A DNA stretch of 64,000 nt, taken from NCBI RefSeq assembly GCF_008642315.1, contig NZ_CP029192.1:3906001-3970000 (forward strand), written 5' to 3'. The notes under the pieces were generated by a model. It was not told the origin of the DNA. It did no database searches and saw only the letters and a program-made list of their open reading frames with translations. Positions 56,268 to 64,000 of this stretch are shown one piece after another (the first letter of the stretch is position 1; the number at the start of each line of letters is the position of its first letter). Source of the DNA: Streptomyces venezuelae. GTDB lineage: Bacteria; Actinomycetota; Actinomycetes; Streptomycetales; Streptomycetaceae. The position numbers and the translations under genes were made by a program.

Positions 56268-56899
56268 CGGTTTCCCTCCTTGATGGGCCTGACCGCCGTG
56301 GTGCGGTCACCTCTTGCCTGTCCGCGCATCTTGGGGGGTTCCAAGGCTTTTGCGAGTTTCTTTCGGGCCCGGGAGAGCCGGGAGCGCACCGTGCCGACGG
56401 GGATGCCGAGCGCGGCGGCCGCCGACACGTAGTCGAGCCCGGACCAGACGCACAGCGCGAGCACCTCCCGCTCGGCGCGGCGCAGCTGTGCCAGTGCCGT
56501 GCGGACGAGGGAGAGCTGCTCCTCGTCGTCGATGCGTCCGGCGAGCTCCTCCGCGAAGTCGGCGACGACCTCGTCGCGCGGCAGGCGCGCCACGGCGGCG
56601 GCGTGCCGGCGTGCGGCCCTGCGCGTGTTGCGGGTGACGTTCGTGGCGACGCCGAGCAGCCAGGGCCGCAGCGACCCGCCGTCCGCGTCGATCCGGCCGC
56701 GCAGCCGCCACGCGTCCAGGAAGGTCAGGGAGACGATGTCCTCGGCCGACGACCAGTCGCCCGTAAGCCGATAGGCGTGGTTGTACACCGAGCGCGCGTA
56801 CGCGTCGAAGAGCTCGCCGTAGGCGTCGGCGTCACCGTCCCTGATGCGGACGCGCAGCGCTCTGTGACGTGCCTGAAGTTCCCCCGGATTCGTCTCCAC
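56264..56899 (-). CDS. ECF-type RNA polymerase sigma factor
   Basis: This 211-residue sigma factor has region 2 (about 25-95, with FDAYARSVYNHAYRLTGD and SAEDIVSLTFLDAWR) and region 4 (about 135-190, with LDYVSAAAALGIPVGTVRSR as the -35-binding HTH). It has no long C-terminal extension beyond a basic tail. ATG 56899 fits the family start. It is coupled to the CU044_5270 gene. The signal and regulon are not visible. The stem-loop at 56923 lies just upstream, separating it from ccsB. Confidence 0.9.
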   Translation of the reverse strand: METNPGELQARHRALRVRIRDGDADAYGELFDAYARSVYNHAYRLTGDWSSAEDIVSLTFLDAWRLRGRIDADGGSLRPWLLGVATNVTRNTRRAARRHAAAVARLPRDEVVADFAEELAGRIDDEEQLSLVRTALAQLRRAEREVLALCVWSGLDYVSAAAALGIPVGTVRSRLSRARKKLAKALEPPKMRGQARGDRTTAVRPIKEGNR

Positions 56900-56922
56900 G
56901 CCCTCTTACCTGTCCGTACGGA

Positions 56923-56964
56923 AGAAGCCGGTTCCCGTGACCTGGGTCACGGGAACCGGCTTCT
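56923..56964 (-). terminator. Strong terminator of the cytochrome c biogenesis operon
   Basis: AGAAGCCGGTTCCCGTGACC (56923-56942) and its exact complement (56945-56964) form a 20-bp perfect stem with a 2-base loop, just downstream of ccsB on the minus strand and before the sigma-factor start. Confidence 0.88.
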
Positions 56965-56980
56965 CGCGGAGGTGCGTCGC

Positions 56981-58078
56981 TCAGACTCCGGCGTACGAGT
57001 GCTTGCCGGTGACGAAGATGTTCACGCCGTAGTAGTTGAACAGCCAGCAGCCGAAGGCGATCAGGGCCAGGTAGGCGGCCTTGCGGCCCTTCCAGCCGGC
57101 CGTGGCGCGGGCGTGCAGGTAACCGGCGTAGGCGACCCACGTGATGAAGGACCAGACCTCCTTGGGGTCCCAGCCCCAGTAGCGGCCCCAGGCGTCGCCC
57201 GCCCAGATCGCGCCCGCGATGATCGTGAACGTCCACAGCGGGAAGATCGCGGCGTTCAGGCGGTACGAGAACTTGTCGAGCGAGGCCGCGGAGGGGAGCC
57301 GCTCCAGGACGGAGGTGGCGAACCTGCCGGGCTGCCCGCCGTTCACGAGCTTCGTCTCGTAGCTGTCGCGGAAGAGGTAGAGCAGCGTGCCGACGCCGCC
57401 GACGTAGAAGACGGCACCGCAGAAGATCGCGGTGGAGACGTGGATCCACAGCCAGTACGAGTGCAGCGCGGGCACCAGCTGGTCGCTGCTGGTGTAGAGC
57501 ACGGTGACGGCGAGACCGAGGTCGAGCAGGACCGTCGTGACCAGCGGGAGGCCGAGCCAGGCGATGTTCTTCTTCAGCGCGAGCAGCACCAGGTACACGG
57601 CGACGGCCACGGTGGAGAAGGTGATGCTGAACTCGTACATGTTGCCCCACGGCGCGCGCTGCACCGACAGGGCGCGGGTGAGCACGCCGCCGAACTCGAG
57701 CAGGAACGCGAGGACCGTGAGGGAGACGGCGATGCGGCCGTAGAGGTCGCCCTTCTCGTCGCCCGCGGAGGCACCGGGCCCGTCGGGCACGTCACGGGCG
57801 CCGGCCACGGACCGGGTGACGACCTGGGGGCGCTCCAGGGTGGCGGTGCCGCCCTTGGCCCGGGTGGTGACGGCGGGCGCGGCCGCGGCGGCCGTCTCCT
57901 TGCGCGGAGTGAGCGCCGCCGCCGTGCGGGCGACCTTGCTGCGGCTGCCGAAGAGCCACTCCGCCATGTGCGCGAAGAACGCCAGGAGGTAGACGGCCAT
58001 CGCGGAGTAGATCAGCACATTGCTGATGTGCGCGAGGTTCTCGTTGGGCTCGGCGGCCAGGGTGGTGGCGAGATTCAC
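56981..58078 (-). CDS. ccsB: Cytochrome c biogenesis protein CcsB (ResC)
   Basis: This 365-residue integral membrane protein carries the tryptophan-rich heme-handling motif WGRYWGWDPKEVWSFITWV (the WWD domain) near residue 298 and conserved His in the helices around it. With ResB it forms the system II synthase that transports heme and attaches it to apocytochrome c outside the membrane. The N-terminus is longer than usual, with a charged loop about 38-110. GTG/ATG 58078 overlaps the resB stop by 4 bases. It is the last gene of the operon and precedes the 20-bp terminator. Confidence 0.92.
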   Translation of the reverse strand: MNLATTLAAEPNENLAHISNVLIYSAMAVYLLAFFAHMAEWLFGSRSKVARTAAALTPRKETAAAAAPAVTTRAKGGTATLERPQVVTRSVAGARDVPDGPGASAGDEKGDLYGRIAVSLTVLAFLLEFGGVLTRALSVQRAPWGNMYEFSITFSTVAVAVYLVLLALKKNIAWLGLPLVTTVLLDLGLAVTVLYTSSDQLVPALHSYWLWIHVSTAIFCGAVFYVGGVGTLLYLFRDSYETKLVNGGQPGRFATSVLERLPSAASLDKFSYRLNAAIFPLWTFTIIAGAIWAGDAWGRYWGWDPKEVWSFITWVAYAGYLHARATAGWKGRKAAYLALIAFGCWLFNYYGVNIFVTGKHSYAGV

Positions 58079-59796
58079 TTCTCAGCCCCTTCGGCGGGTG
58101 CGGGCGCGGTGGGCGCCTGGTCGTGCAGGTGTGCGGCGAGCTGGGACAGCTCCTCGGGGACCTTCGCGGACTCGCTGCGGCCGAGGCCCGCCATCTCGAC
58201 GACGGTGACGCCGTCGGCGCCCTTGACCGCCCGCACCCAGACGCGTCGGCGCTGGATGAACAGGGAGCCGGCGAGACCCGCGACGGCGGCGATGGCGCCG
58301 CCCAGCGCCCACCCGGTGCCGGGCTGCTGGGAGATCTGGAAGGTCGCCCACTCCTTGAGGTCCTTCTCGAAGGTGATCGAGCCGGCGCCGTCGGGGAGCT
58401 TCATGGTCTCGCCGGGGCGCAGCCGCTGCTTGAGCAGCTCGCCCTTGGCGTCCTTGAACTTCGTCATCTTGCGGGTGTCCAGCTGGTACACGTTCTGCGG
58501 GACACCGGCGTTCACGCCGAGGCTGCCGTGGTACGCGGACAGGGCGAGGACCGGGTAGTTCGCGGCGGGGAACTGCGAGAACATCTGGCCCTTGCCGACA
58601 CCGGCGAAGGTCGGCACGAAGAAGGCGTTGAAGCCGAGCTGGTCGGACTTGCCGTTCTTGTCGCGGTAGCCGTCCATGACCTTGATGGCGCCGGTCGCGG
58701 TGCCGTTCTGGTCGATGGGCAGCACCGGCACGGACGCCCGGTAGACGACCTTGCCCTTGCCGTCGCGGACGGTGACGGCGGGGGCGAAGCCGTGGCCGAT
58801 CAGGTAGACCTTCGAGCCGTCGACCTCGAGCGGCTTGTTGACCTCGATGGACTTCTTCTTCTCGGCGCCGTCGACGCCTTCGCTGTAGGTGACGTCCGCG
58901 CGGTAGGTGCGGGCCGTGCCGCGGTTGGGGCCGGACTCCTCGTACGTCCCGACGAAATTGTCGAGCTTGAAGCTGAAGGGCTCCAGGTCGTCGGTGTCGT
59001 AGAGGCTGCCGGACTTGAAGTCGTCGTACTGGCTGAGGGTGTTGGCGAAGCCGTCGCCCTCCATGATCAGCTTGCCGCCCTCGGACTTGAGGAGCTGTCC
59101 GGCGGCGAACGCGATGAGCATCACGATCAGCGCGATGTGGAAGAGCAGGTTGCCGGCCTCGCGCAGGTAGCCCTTCTCGGCGGCGACGGAGCTGTCGGCG
59201 CCGGAGCCCGCGGTGTGGACGCGGAAGCGGCGCTGCTCGAGCATCGCGAGCGCGGCCTCGTGCACCTGCTCGGGCTCGGCCTCGGTGCGCCACGTCGTAT
59301 AGGCGGGCAGCCGGGTCAGCTTCCTGGGGGCGCCCGGCGGGCGGCCGCGGAGCTGGCCGACGAACTGCCAGGTGCGGGGCACGATGCAGCCGATGAGGGA
59401 GACGAAAAGCAGGATGTAGATCGCGGAGAACCACACCGAGCTGTAGACGTCGAAGAGCTGCAGCTTGTCGTAGAGCGGGCCGAGCGTGGTGTGCCGGTCC
59501 ATGAAGTCCTGGACCTTGAGCTCGTCGACGTTGTTCTGCGGGATCAGGGAGCCCGGAATCGCGCCGAGGGAGAGCAGCAGGAGCAGGATCAGCGCGACGC
59601 GCATCGAGGTGAGCTGCCGCCAGAACCAGCGGATCCAGCCGATGACGCCGAGGCGTGGCAGGTTGGGGGCGTCGTCCCGGTCCTGCGGCGCGGTCGACAG
59701 GCTGGCGCCCGCGGCACCGAGATCGCCGTCCTCGCGGGACCCGTCCGTGCCCTCGGGGGCTTCGGGCGTTCCTTCAGGAGCTTCTGTCTTACTCAT
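58075..59796 (-). CDS. resB: Cytochrome c biogenesis protein ResB
   Basis: This 573-residue protein has an N-terminal low-complexity tail (about 1-45). Transmembrane segments lie near 60-85, 112-135 and 200-220, a large extracytoplasmic domain spans about 230-500, and a last helix precedes the C-terminus. Conserved stretches include RVALILLLLLSLGAIPGSLIPQ and YLREAGNLLFHIALIVMLI. It is the CcsB partner in system II heme attachment. The ATG lies 3 bases after the ccdA stop, and the stop overlaps ccsB by 4 bases. Confidence 0.92.
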   Translation of the reverse strand: MSKTEAPEGTPEAPEGTDGSREDGDLGAAGASLSTAPQDRDDAPNLPRLGVIGWIRWFWRQLTSMRVALILLLLLSLGAIPGSLIPQNNVDELKVQDFMDRHTTLGPLYDKLQLFDVYSSVWFSAIYILLFVSLIGCIVPRTWQFVGQLRGRPPGAPRKLTRLPAYTTWRTEAEPEQVHEAALAMLEQRRFRVHTAGSGADSSVAAEKGYLREAGNLLFHIALIVMLIAFAAGQLLKSEGGKLIMEGDGFANTLSQYDDFKSGSLYDTDDLEPFSFKLDNFVGTYEESGPNRGTARTYRADVTYSEGVDGAEKKKSIEVNKPLEVDGSKVYLIGHGFAPAVTVRDGKGKVVYRASVPVLPIDQNGTATGAIKVMDGYRDKNGKSDQLGFNAFFVPTFAGVGKGQMFSQFPAANYPVLALSAYHGSLGVNAGVPQNVYQLDTRKMTKFKDAKGELLKQRLRPGETMKLPDGAGSITFEKDLKEWATFQISQQPGTGWALGGAIAAVAGLAGSLFIQRRRVWVRAVKGADGVTVVEMAGLGRSESAKVPEELSQLAAHLHDQAPTAPAPAEGAEK

Positions 59797-59799
59797 GGA

Positions 59800-60564
59800 T
59801 CAGATCCCCGGGGTGTAGCTGCTGGTCCAGACCTGCATCTCCTGCACGATGCTGTCCCACACACCGGTGACGAGGAGGAGTCCGGTCGCGATCATCATGA
59901 TGCCGCCGACGCGCATCACCCAGACGTAGTGCCGCTTCACCCAGCCGAAGGCGCCGAGCGTCTTGCGGAAGGCGACGGCGGCGAGGATGAACGGGATGCC
60001 GAGTCCCAGAGAGTACGCGACACCGAGGATGGCGCCGCGCTGCGGGTTGGCGTCCTCGGCGGAGAGGGCGACGACCGAGGCGAGGGTCGGGCCGATGCAC
60101 GGCGTCCAGCCGACGGCGAAGAGGGCGCCCACTATCGGTGCGCCCGCCAGCCCGACGGCGGGCCGCTTGTGGAAGCGGAACTCGCGCTGCGTGAGCCATG
60201 GCATGAGCCCCATGAAGAAGAGGCCGAGCAGGATCATCACCACGCCGAGCGTCGTGTTGACGGCGCTCTGGTGCTCCTTGAGCGTGCGTCCGAGCGCCCC
60301 GAAGAAGACGGTGGCCGAGACGAAGACGACGGTGAAGCCGGCGACGAACAGTCCGGCGCCCGCGGCCATCCGGCCGCGCTTCGCCTCGCCGAGGTCCTGG
60401 CCGCTGACCCCGGTGACGTACGACAGATAGCCGGGGACGAGCGGCAGGACGCAGGGGGAGAAGAAGGAGACGAGCCCGCCGAGCACGGCGACCGGGATCG
60501 CGAGGAGCAGGGCCCCGCTCATCACGGTCTGATTCGGTCCGGTGAGGGCCGCGAGCGTCGACAT
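59800..60564 (-). CDS. ccdA: Cytochrome c biogenesis protein CcdA
   Basis: This 254-residue membrane protein has six helices and the CcdA motifs FFSPCVLPLVPGYLSYV near residue 35 and VGWTPCIGPTL near 152, holding the redox-active Cys pair. It carries reducing power across the membrane to ResA. ATG 60564 shares one base with the resA stop (TGATG) and follows GGAGAAGTG by a good distance; GTG 60567 is too close to the ribosome-binding site. It lies within resA-ccdA-resB-ccsB. Confidence 0.92.
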   Translation of the reverse strand: MSTLAALTGPNQTVMSGALLLAIPVAVLGGLVSFFSPCVLPLVPGYLSYVTGVSGQDLGEAKRGRMAAGAGLFVAGFTVVFVSATVFFGALGRTLKEHQSAVNTTLGVVMILLGLFFMGLMPWLTQREFRFHKRPAVGLAGAPIVGALFAVGWTPCIGPTLASVVALSAEDANPQRGAILGVAYSLGLGIPFILAAVAFRKTLGAFGWVKRHYVWVMRVGGIMMIATGLLLVTGVWDSIVQEMQVWTSSYTPGI

Positions 60565-61199
60565 CACTTCTCCGCGAGCACGGGGTCGATCATCTTCCGC
60601 AGCTTCTCCTCGTTCAGCGGCTGCTGGGAGCGGGCGGCGATCTTCCCGTCCCGGTCGACGACGAGCGTGGAGGGGATGAAGTTCGGGTTGAGCGAGCCCT
60701 TGGGGAAGCGCAGCATCAGCTTCCCGCTCGGGTCGTGCAGGCTCGGGTAGGGAACCTTGTGTTCCTTCTCGAACTGGATCGCGGGGCCCCGCTCGGGGTC
60801 ACGCGTGTTGATCCCGACGAACTCGACGCCCTTGGCCTTCGTCTCGGCGGCGACCTTCACGAAGTTCGGCGCCTCGGCCCGGCACGGCGCGCACCAGGAT
60901 CCCCAGACGTTGATGACGACGATCTTGCCCTTGTAGTCCTCGGCGATGTTCAGCTTCTTGCCGTCGAGGGTCTCGCCGTCGAGCGAGGGGTTCGCCTTGC
61001 GGTCCGCCTTCTTCACGGTGGCGATGCCGTCGGACCCGGCGACGAAGTTGGTGTTGCCGGAACCGCCCGACGTGCCGCCGGAACCGCAGGCGGACAGTGT
61101 CAGCGCGGCGACGACGGCACCTGCGGCGAGCAGGGCGGCGCGGCTGCGGCGGTGATTGCTGCTATCGGTGCGGTGTGGGGCGCGGCAGGCGACACTCAT
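60564..61199 (-). CDS. resA: ResA/TlpA-type thiol-disulfide lipoprotein
   Basis: This 211-residue protein has a lipoprotein signal (LTLSACGSGG, lipobox Cys near residue 38) and a thioredoxin-like domain with the redox site WGSWCAPCRAEAP near residue 107. It reduces apocytochrome c Cys pairs outside the membrane, being itself reduced by CcdA. It is the first gene of the operon, and the stop shares a base with the ccdA start. ATG 61199 begins MSVACRAPHRT; a shorter start would still keep the signal peptide. Confidence 0.9.
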   Translation of the reverse strand: MSVACRAPHRTDSSNHRRSRAALLAAGAVVAALTLSACGSGGTSGGSGNTNFVAGSDGIATVKKADRKANPSLDGETLDGKKLNIAEDYKGKIVVINVWGSWCAPCRAEAPNFVKVAAETKAKGVEFVGINTRDPERGPAIQFEKEHKVPYPSLHDPSGKLMLRFPKGSLNPNFIPSTLVVDRDGKIAARSQQPLNEEKLRKMIDPVLAEK

Positions 61200-61288
61200 G
61201 TGAAAAGTTTCGCATGTCCATTTCGTGGATCTTCCGCACCCCCTCCACCGAACGAAGTCCCCTCTTCAGAGCGGGCCGGGGGCCTCTC

Positions 61289-62509
61289 TCAGAGGCTCTT
61301 CCAGCCGCCTGCGGGCTGCTGGCCGACCTCCAGGCCCTGGAGCTTGGCGAGGATCTTCGGGTCCTGCACGTCGAGCCAGTCGACGAACTGGCGGAACGAG
61401 ACGAGGCGCACGTCCTTCTTGCCCGCGATGTGCTTCAGCGCCTCCTCCACGGCATCCATGTAGATGCCGCCGTTCCATTCCTCGAAGTGGTTGCCGATGA
61501 AGAACGGCGCGCGGTTGGACTCGTAGGCCCGCTTGAACCCGGCTATGTACGCCTCCGTGGCCTGCTTGCGCCAGCCCGGGTAGTTGTACGAGGGGGCCTT
61601 CGTCGAGTTCTTCGACTGGTTGGCGAGGATGTTGTAGTCCATCGACAGGACCTCGAAGGAGTGCCCGGGGAAGGGCACGGCCTGCAGCGGCAGGTCCCAG
61701 ATGCCCATCTTCTTCTGGGGCCAGCGCTGGCGGCCGCCGGGCGAGGACGCGTCGTAGCGCCAGCCGAGCTTCTTCGCCGTCGGCAGCAGGTTGTCCTGGC
61801 CGAGCAGACACGGGGTGCGGCCGCCGACGAGTTCCTTCTCGTAGTCGAAGGGCAGCGAAGGCAGGTCGGTCCAGCCCGTGTTCGTACGCCACTTCTTCAC
61901 GAAGGACTTCGCCTGGTCTATCTCGTCCTGCCACTGTGCGGGCGTCCAGTTGGCGACCGAACCCGAGCCCGCGCAGAAGTGCCCGTTGAAGTGCGTGCCG
62001 ATTTCATGGCCGTCGAGCCATGCCTCACGCACGTACTTCAGAGTGTCCTTGATGTGACCGTCGGTGAGATATCCGATGTCGGAAGCGCCGACACCGTTGT
62101 TCGGCGGACGGTACATCCGCTTCTTCGATTCCGGAAGCAGATAAAGCCCGGAGAGGAAGAACGTCATGTGCGCGTCGTGCTCCTTGGCGAGCTTCAAAAA
62201 GCGCGGGAACAGACCGTTCCCCACTTCGCCCGCACCGTCCCAGGAGAAGATCACGAACTGCGGCGGCGTCTCGCCCGGCTTCAGCGGGACGGGCTTGCCC
62301 GGCTGGTGGGGCTGCTTGCCGGTGTACGAGGTCGAGCCGTCACCGATCGGCTTGGCCGGCTGCTTGTTCGCGCCGCCCTGCTCGTCCCCGGCCTTTCCCG
62401 CGGGCCCCGACGAATCGCCGCCGCCCCCGGAGCCGCATGCCGCGAGCCCGAAAGCGGCGGCCGTACCGGCTCCGAGTCCGAGCATTCCCCTGCGGCTGAT
62501 GTCGCGCAT
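61289..62509 (-). CDS. Tat-exported lipoprotein, polysaccharide deacetylase-like
   Basis: This 406-residue protein has a twin-arginine signal, SRRGMLGLGAGTAAAFGLAAC, with the lipobox Cys near residue 25. A Gly/Ser/Lys linker follows and then a domain beginning FVIFSWDGAGEV near 88. That segment and HEIGTHFNGHF near 168 resemble the metal-binding motifs of NodB-type deacetylases (D and HxxxH). The C-terminal NYPGWRKQATEAYIAGFKRA and FFIGNHFEEWNG are characteristic of a Streptomyces subgroup. It is likely to act on cell-wall glycan or a surface polysaccharide. It lies 89 bases upstream of the resA start on the same strand. Confidence 0.85.
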   Translation of the reverse strand: MRDISRRGMLGLGAGTAAAFGLAACGSGGGGDSSGPAGKAGDEQGGANKQPAKPIGDGSTSYTGKQPHQPGKPVPLKPGETPPQFVIFSWDGAGEVGNGLFPRFLKLAKEHDAHMTFFLSGLYLLPESKKRMYRPPNNGVGASDIGYLTDGHIKDTLKYVREAWLDGHEIGTHFNGHFCAGSGSVANWTPAQWQDEIDQAKSFVKKWRTNTGWTDLPSLPFDYEKELVGGRTPCLLGQDNLLPTAKKLGWRYDASSPGGRQRWPQKKMGIWDLPLQAVPFPGHSFEVLSMDYNILANQSKNSTKAPSYNYPGWRKQATEAYIAGFKRAYESNRAPFFIGNHFEEWNGGIYMDAVEEALKHIAGKKDVRLVSFRQFVDWLDVQDPKILAKLQGLEVGQQPAGGWKSL

Positions 62510-62723
62510 TCCATCCCCAATCGTCGCGCCCTTGGGTCCGGCCCTGCTCTATCTGCCATGCAAGACGGACGACCAGTTAGAGGGCGCGACGATCACCGCG
62601 GTTCCGGTAAGTCGCGGTTATTTATGTTGTTTTACCGGAAGGGGACATACAGTCGCTGCGCGATTACGCGACGTCGATAATCAGGGATGCATCGAGTTGC
62701 CCCAAAGGGAAAAGCAGATGCCC

Positions 62724-63416
62724 TCAGGCGCCGAATGCCTTGCCCTTGCCCTTCACCGGCTTGGCGCCGGCGAGGAGATGCGCGGGCACCAAGTCCCGTG
62801 CGGGTTCCGTGTATCCCACCGAGACGATCTTGTCGCCGCGGTAGGTGAACGTCGTCAGCGACGCGAGCGTGCACTGCCGCTTGCGCGGGTCGTGCCACAG
62901 CCGCCGCTTCTCCACGAAGCTGCGCACGATCCAGATCGGCAGCTGGTGGCTGACGCACACCGCCTCGTGCCCGCGGGCCGCGTCCTTCGCCGCGTCCAGG
63001 GCGCCCATCATCCGTACGACCTGCTCGATGTACGGCTCGCCCCAGGAGGGCTTGAAGGGGTTGACGAGGTGCTTCCAGTTGTCGGGGTTCTTCAGCGCGC
63101 CGTCCCCGACACCGAAGGTCTTGCCCTCGAAGACGTTGCCCGCCTCGATGAGCCGCGCGTCCGTGGCGAGGTCCAGGCCGTGCGCCTTGGCGATGGGCGT
63201 GGCCGTCTCCTGGGCACGGTCCAGCGGCGACGCCACGACGTGTGTGACATCGCGCTGGGAGAGGTGCTCGGCGACCCGGTCCGCCATCTGGCGGCCCAGC
63301 TCGGACAGGTGGTAGTCGGGCAGCCGCCCGTACAGGATCCCGTCCGGGTTGTGCACCTCGCCGTGGCGCATCACGTGGACGACGGTCAGCTCGTCGCCCG
63401 CCGGGGTGCCGGTCAT
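62724..63416 (-). CDS. Histidine phosphatase (phosphoglycerate mutase-like) family protein
   Basis: This 230-residue enzyme has the catalytic RHG motif in [13 protein letters not shown] near residue 15, a second Arg in [12 protein letters not shown] near 62 and the second His in [11 protein letters not shown] near 152. The family removes phosphate from small molecules or proteins. Start ATG 63416 overlaps the hemL stop by 4 bases (63413-63416), so it is co-transcribed with tetrapyrrole synthesis, an arrangement conserved in Streptomyces. The substrate is not known. Confidence 0.9.
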   Translation of the reverse strand: MTGTPAGDELTVVHVMRHGEVHNPDGILYGRLPDYHLSELGRQMADRVAEHLSQRDVTHVVASPLDRAQETATPIAKAHGLDLATDARLIEAGNVFEGKTFGVGDGALKNPDNWKHLVNPFKPSWGEPYIEQVVRMMGALDAAKDAARGHEAVCVSHQLPIWIVRSFVEKRRLWHDPRKRQCTLASLTTFTYRGDKIVSVGYTEPARDLVPAHLLAGAKPVKGKGKAFGA

Positions 63417-64000
63417 GCGGAGACCTCCGTGGCTTCCGCGGCCGCGCGCGCGGCACCCGGCAGGGCGGCGGCGACGCGCTCGATCGCCCGCTCGTCGTGG
63501 GCGGTGGACACGAACCAGGACTCGAAGGACGACGGCGGCAGATAGACGCCCTGCGACAGCATCGAGTGGAAGAACGCGGTGAAGCGGAAGGACTCCTGCG
63601 CCTTCGCGTCCTCGTAGTTGCGGACCTCGCGGTCGGTGAAGAAGACGGTGAACATGTTCGACGCGTTCTGCACCCGGTGGGCGACGCCCTCCTTGGCCAG
63701 CGCCTCCGTCACCAGCGAGCGGAGCTCGGCGGAGACGGCGTTCACCTTCTCGTACGCCGCGTCGTCGAGGAGCCGCAGCTGCGCGAGGCCCGCGGCCGTC
63801 GCGACCGGGTTACCGGACAGCGTGCCCGCCTGGTACACCGGGCCCGCCGGGGCCAGGTGCGCCATGACGTCCGCGCGGCCGCCGAAGGCCGCGGCGGGGA
63901 AGCCGCCGCCCATGACCTTGCCGAAGGTCATCAGGTCGGGCGTCACCCCGTCGACGCCGAACCAGCCGGCCTTCGACGTACGGAAGCCGGTCATCACCTC
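63413..64000 (-). CDS. hemL: Glutamate-1-semialdehyde 2,1-aminomutase (C-terminal part)
   Basis: These 195 or so codons are the 3' part of hemL, which runs off the window at base 64000. The PLP-binding Lys lies in [18 protein letters not shown], and [20 protein letters not shown] is the strongly conserved aminomutase stretch. The enzyme converts glutamate-1-semialdehyde into 5-aminolevulinate, the start of heme and corrin synthesis in C5-pathway bacteria. The stop overlaps the histidine phosphatase start by 4 bases. It lies next to cytochrome c biogenesis, which needs heme. Confidence 0.93.
   Translation of the reverse strand, partial: EVMTGFRTSKAGWFGVDGVTPDLMTFGKVMGGGFPAAAFGGRADVMAHLAPAGPVYQAGTLSGNPVATAAGLAQLRLLDDAAYEKVNAVSAELRSLVTEALAKEGVAHRVQNASNMFTVFFTDREVRNYEDAKAQESFRFTAFFHSMLSQGVYLPPSSFESWFVSTAHDERAIERVAAALPGAARAAAEATEVSA

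Overview
The window is high-GC actinobacterial DNA, almost certainly from a Streptomyces chromosome. Coding regions have strong third-position G/C bias and GTG, TTG and leaderless-type starts are common. The gene content also fits: a futalosine-type menaquinone locus, system II cytochrome c biogenesis, an A-factor-type signalling cassette, many TetR, MarR and XRE regulators, and Tat-exported lipoproteins. I saw no rRNA, tRNA or CRISPR array and no intact insertion sequence.

Layout. 0-9.8 kb is mixed housekeeping and accessory DNA: a cold-shock protein tail, an XRE-cupin regulator divergent from azlCD, an acyl-CoA ligase, an AraC regulator, a TPR protein, a secreted lipase, a sulfite-oxidase-like molybdoenzyme and an APH-family kinase that appears to start with ATC. 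9.8-13.2 kb is a gamma-butyrolactone cassette: an AfsA-type synthase, a divergent ArpA/ScbR-type TetR receptor, a HAD-like protein and an SDR. 13.4-21.3 kb holds a glpX-type fructose bisphosphatase, a domesticated IS701-like protein, a second receptor-like TetR, a sulfotransferase-like protein, a sugar MFS transporter, an acyltransferase and a MarR regulator.

21.4-35.7 kb is the most interesting part, a putative C7-cyclitol biosynthetic cluster. A sedoheptulose-7-phosphate cyclase (2-epi-5-epi-valiolone synthase type) starts a tightly packed plus-strand run: bicupin, cupin, zinc alcohol dehydrogenase, SDR, a double VOC protein resembling valiolone epimerases, a KAS III-like acyltransferase with Ser in place of the catalytic Cys, and a transaldolase-like protein with Arg in place of the Schiff-base Lys. 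A divergent four-gene operon (quinone oxidoreductase, MFS exporter, Tat-exported bicovalent-flavin oxidase, alpha/beta hydrolase) and a flanking 14-TM exporter may belong to it. A near-identical 18-bp palindromic motif lies upstream of both the cyclase and the second receptor-like TetR gene, hinting at signalling control.

35.9-43.2 kb carries an MmyB-type regulator, a secreted TAP-like hydrolase, and a lipid locus (thiolase, large FabG, MaoC hydratase, TetR) arranged like mycobacterial fadA2-fabG4-htdX. 43.3-64 kb is conserved core: a DAACS symporter preceded by a cysteine-rich leader peptide, DUF4229, GNAT, mqnE, an Lrp regulator, ubiX/mqnP/mqnL, assorted regulators and enzymes, an ECF sigma factor with its partner, resA-ccdA-resB-ccsB, a polysaccharide-deacetylase-like lipoprotein, a histidine phosphatase and the 3' part of hemL. 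The menaquinone and cytochrome c genes together supply the respiratory chain.
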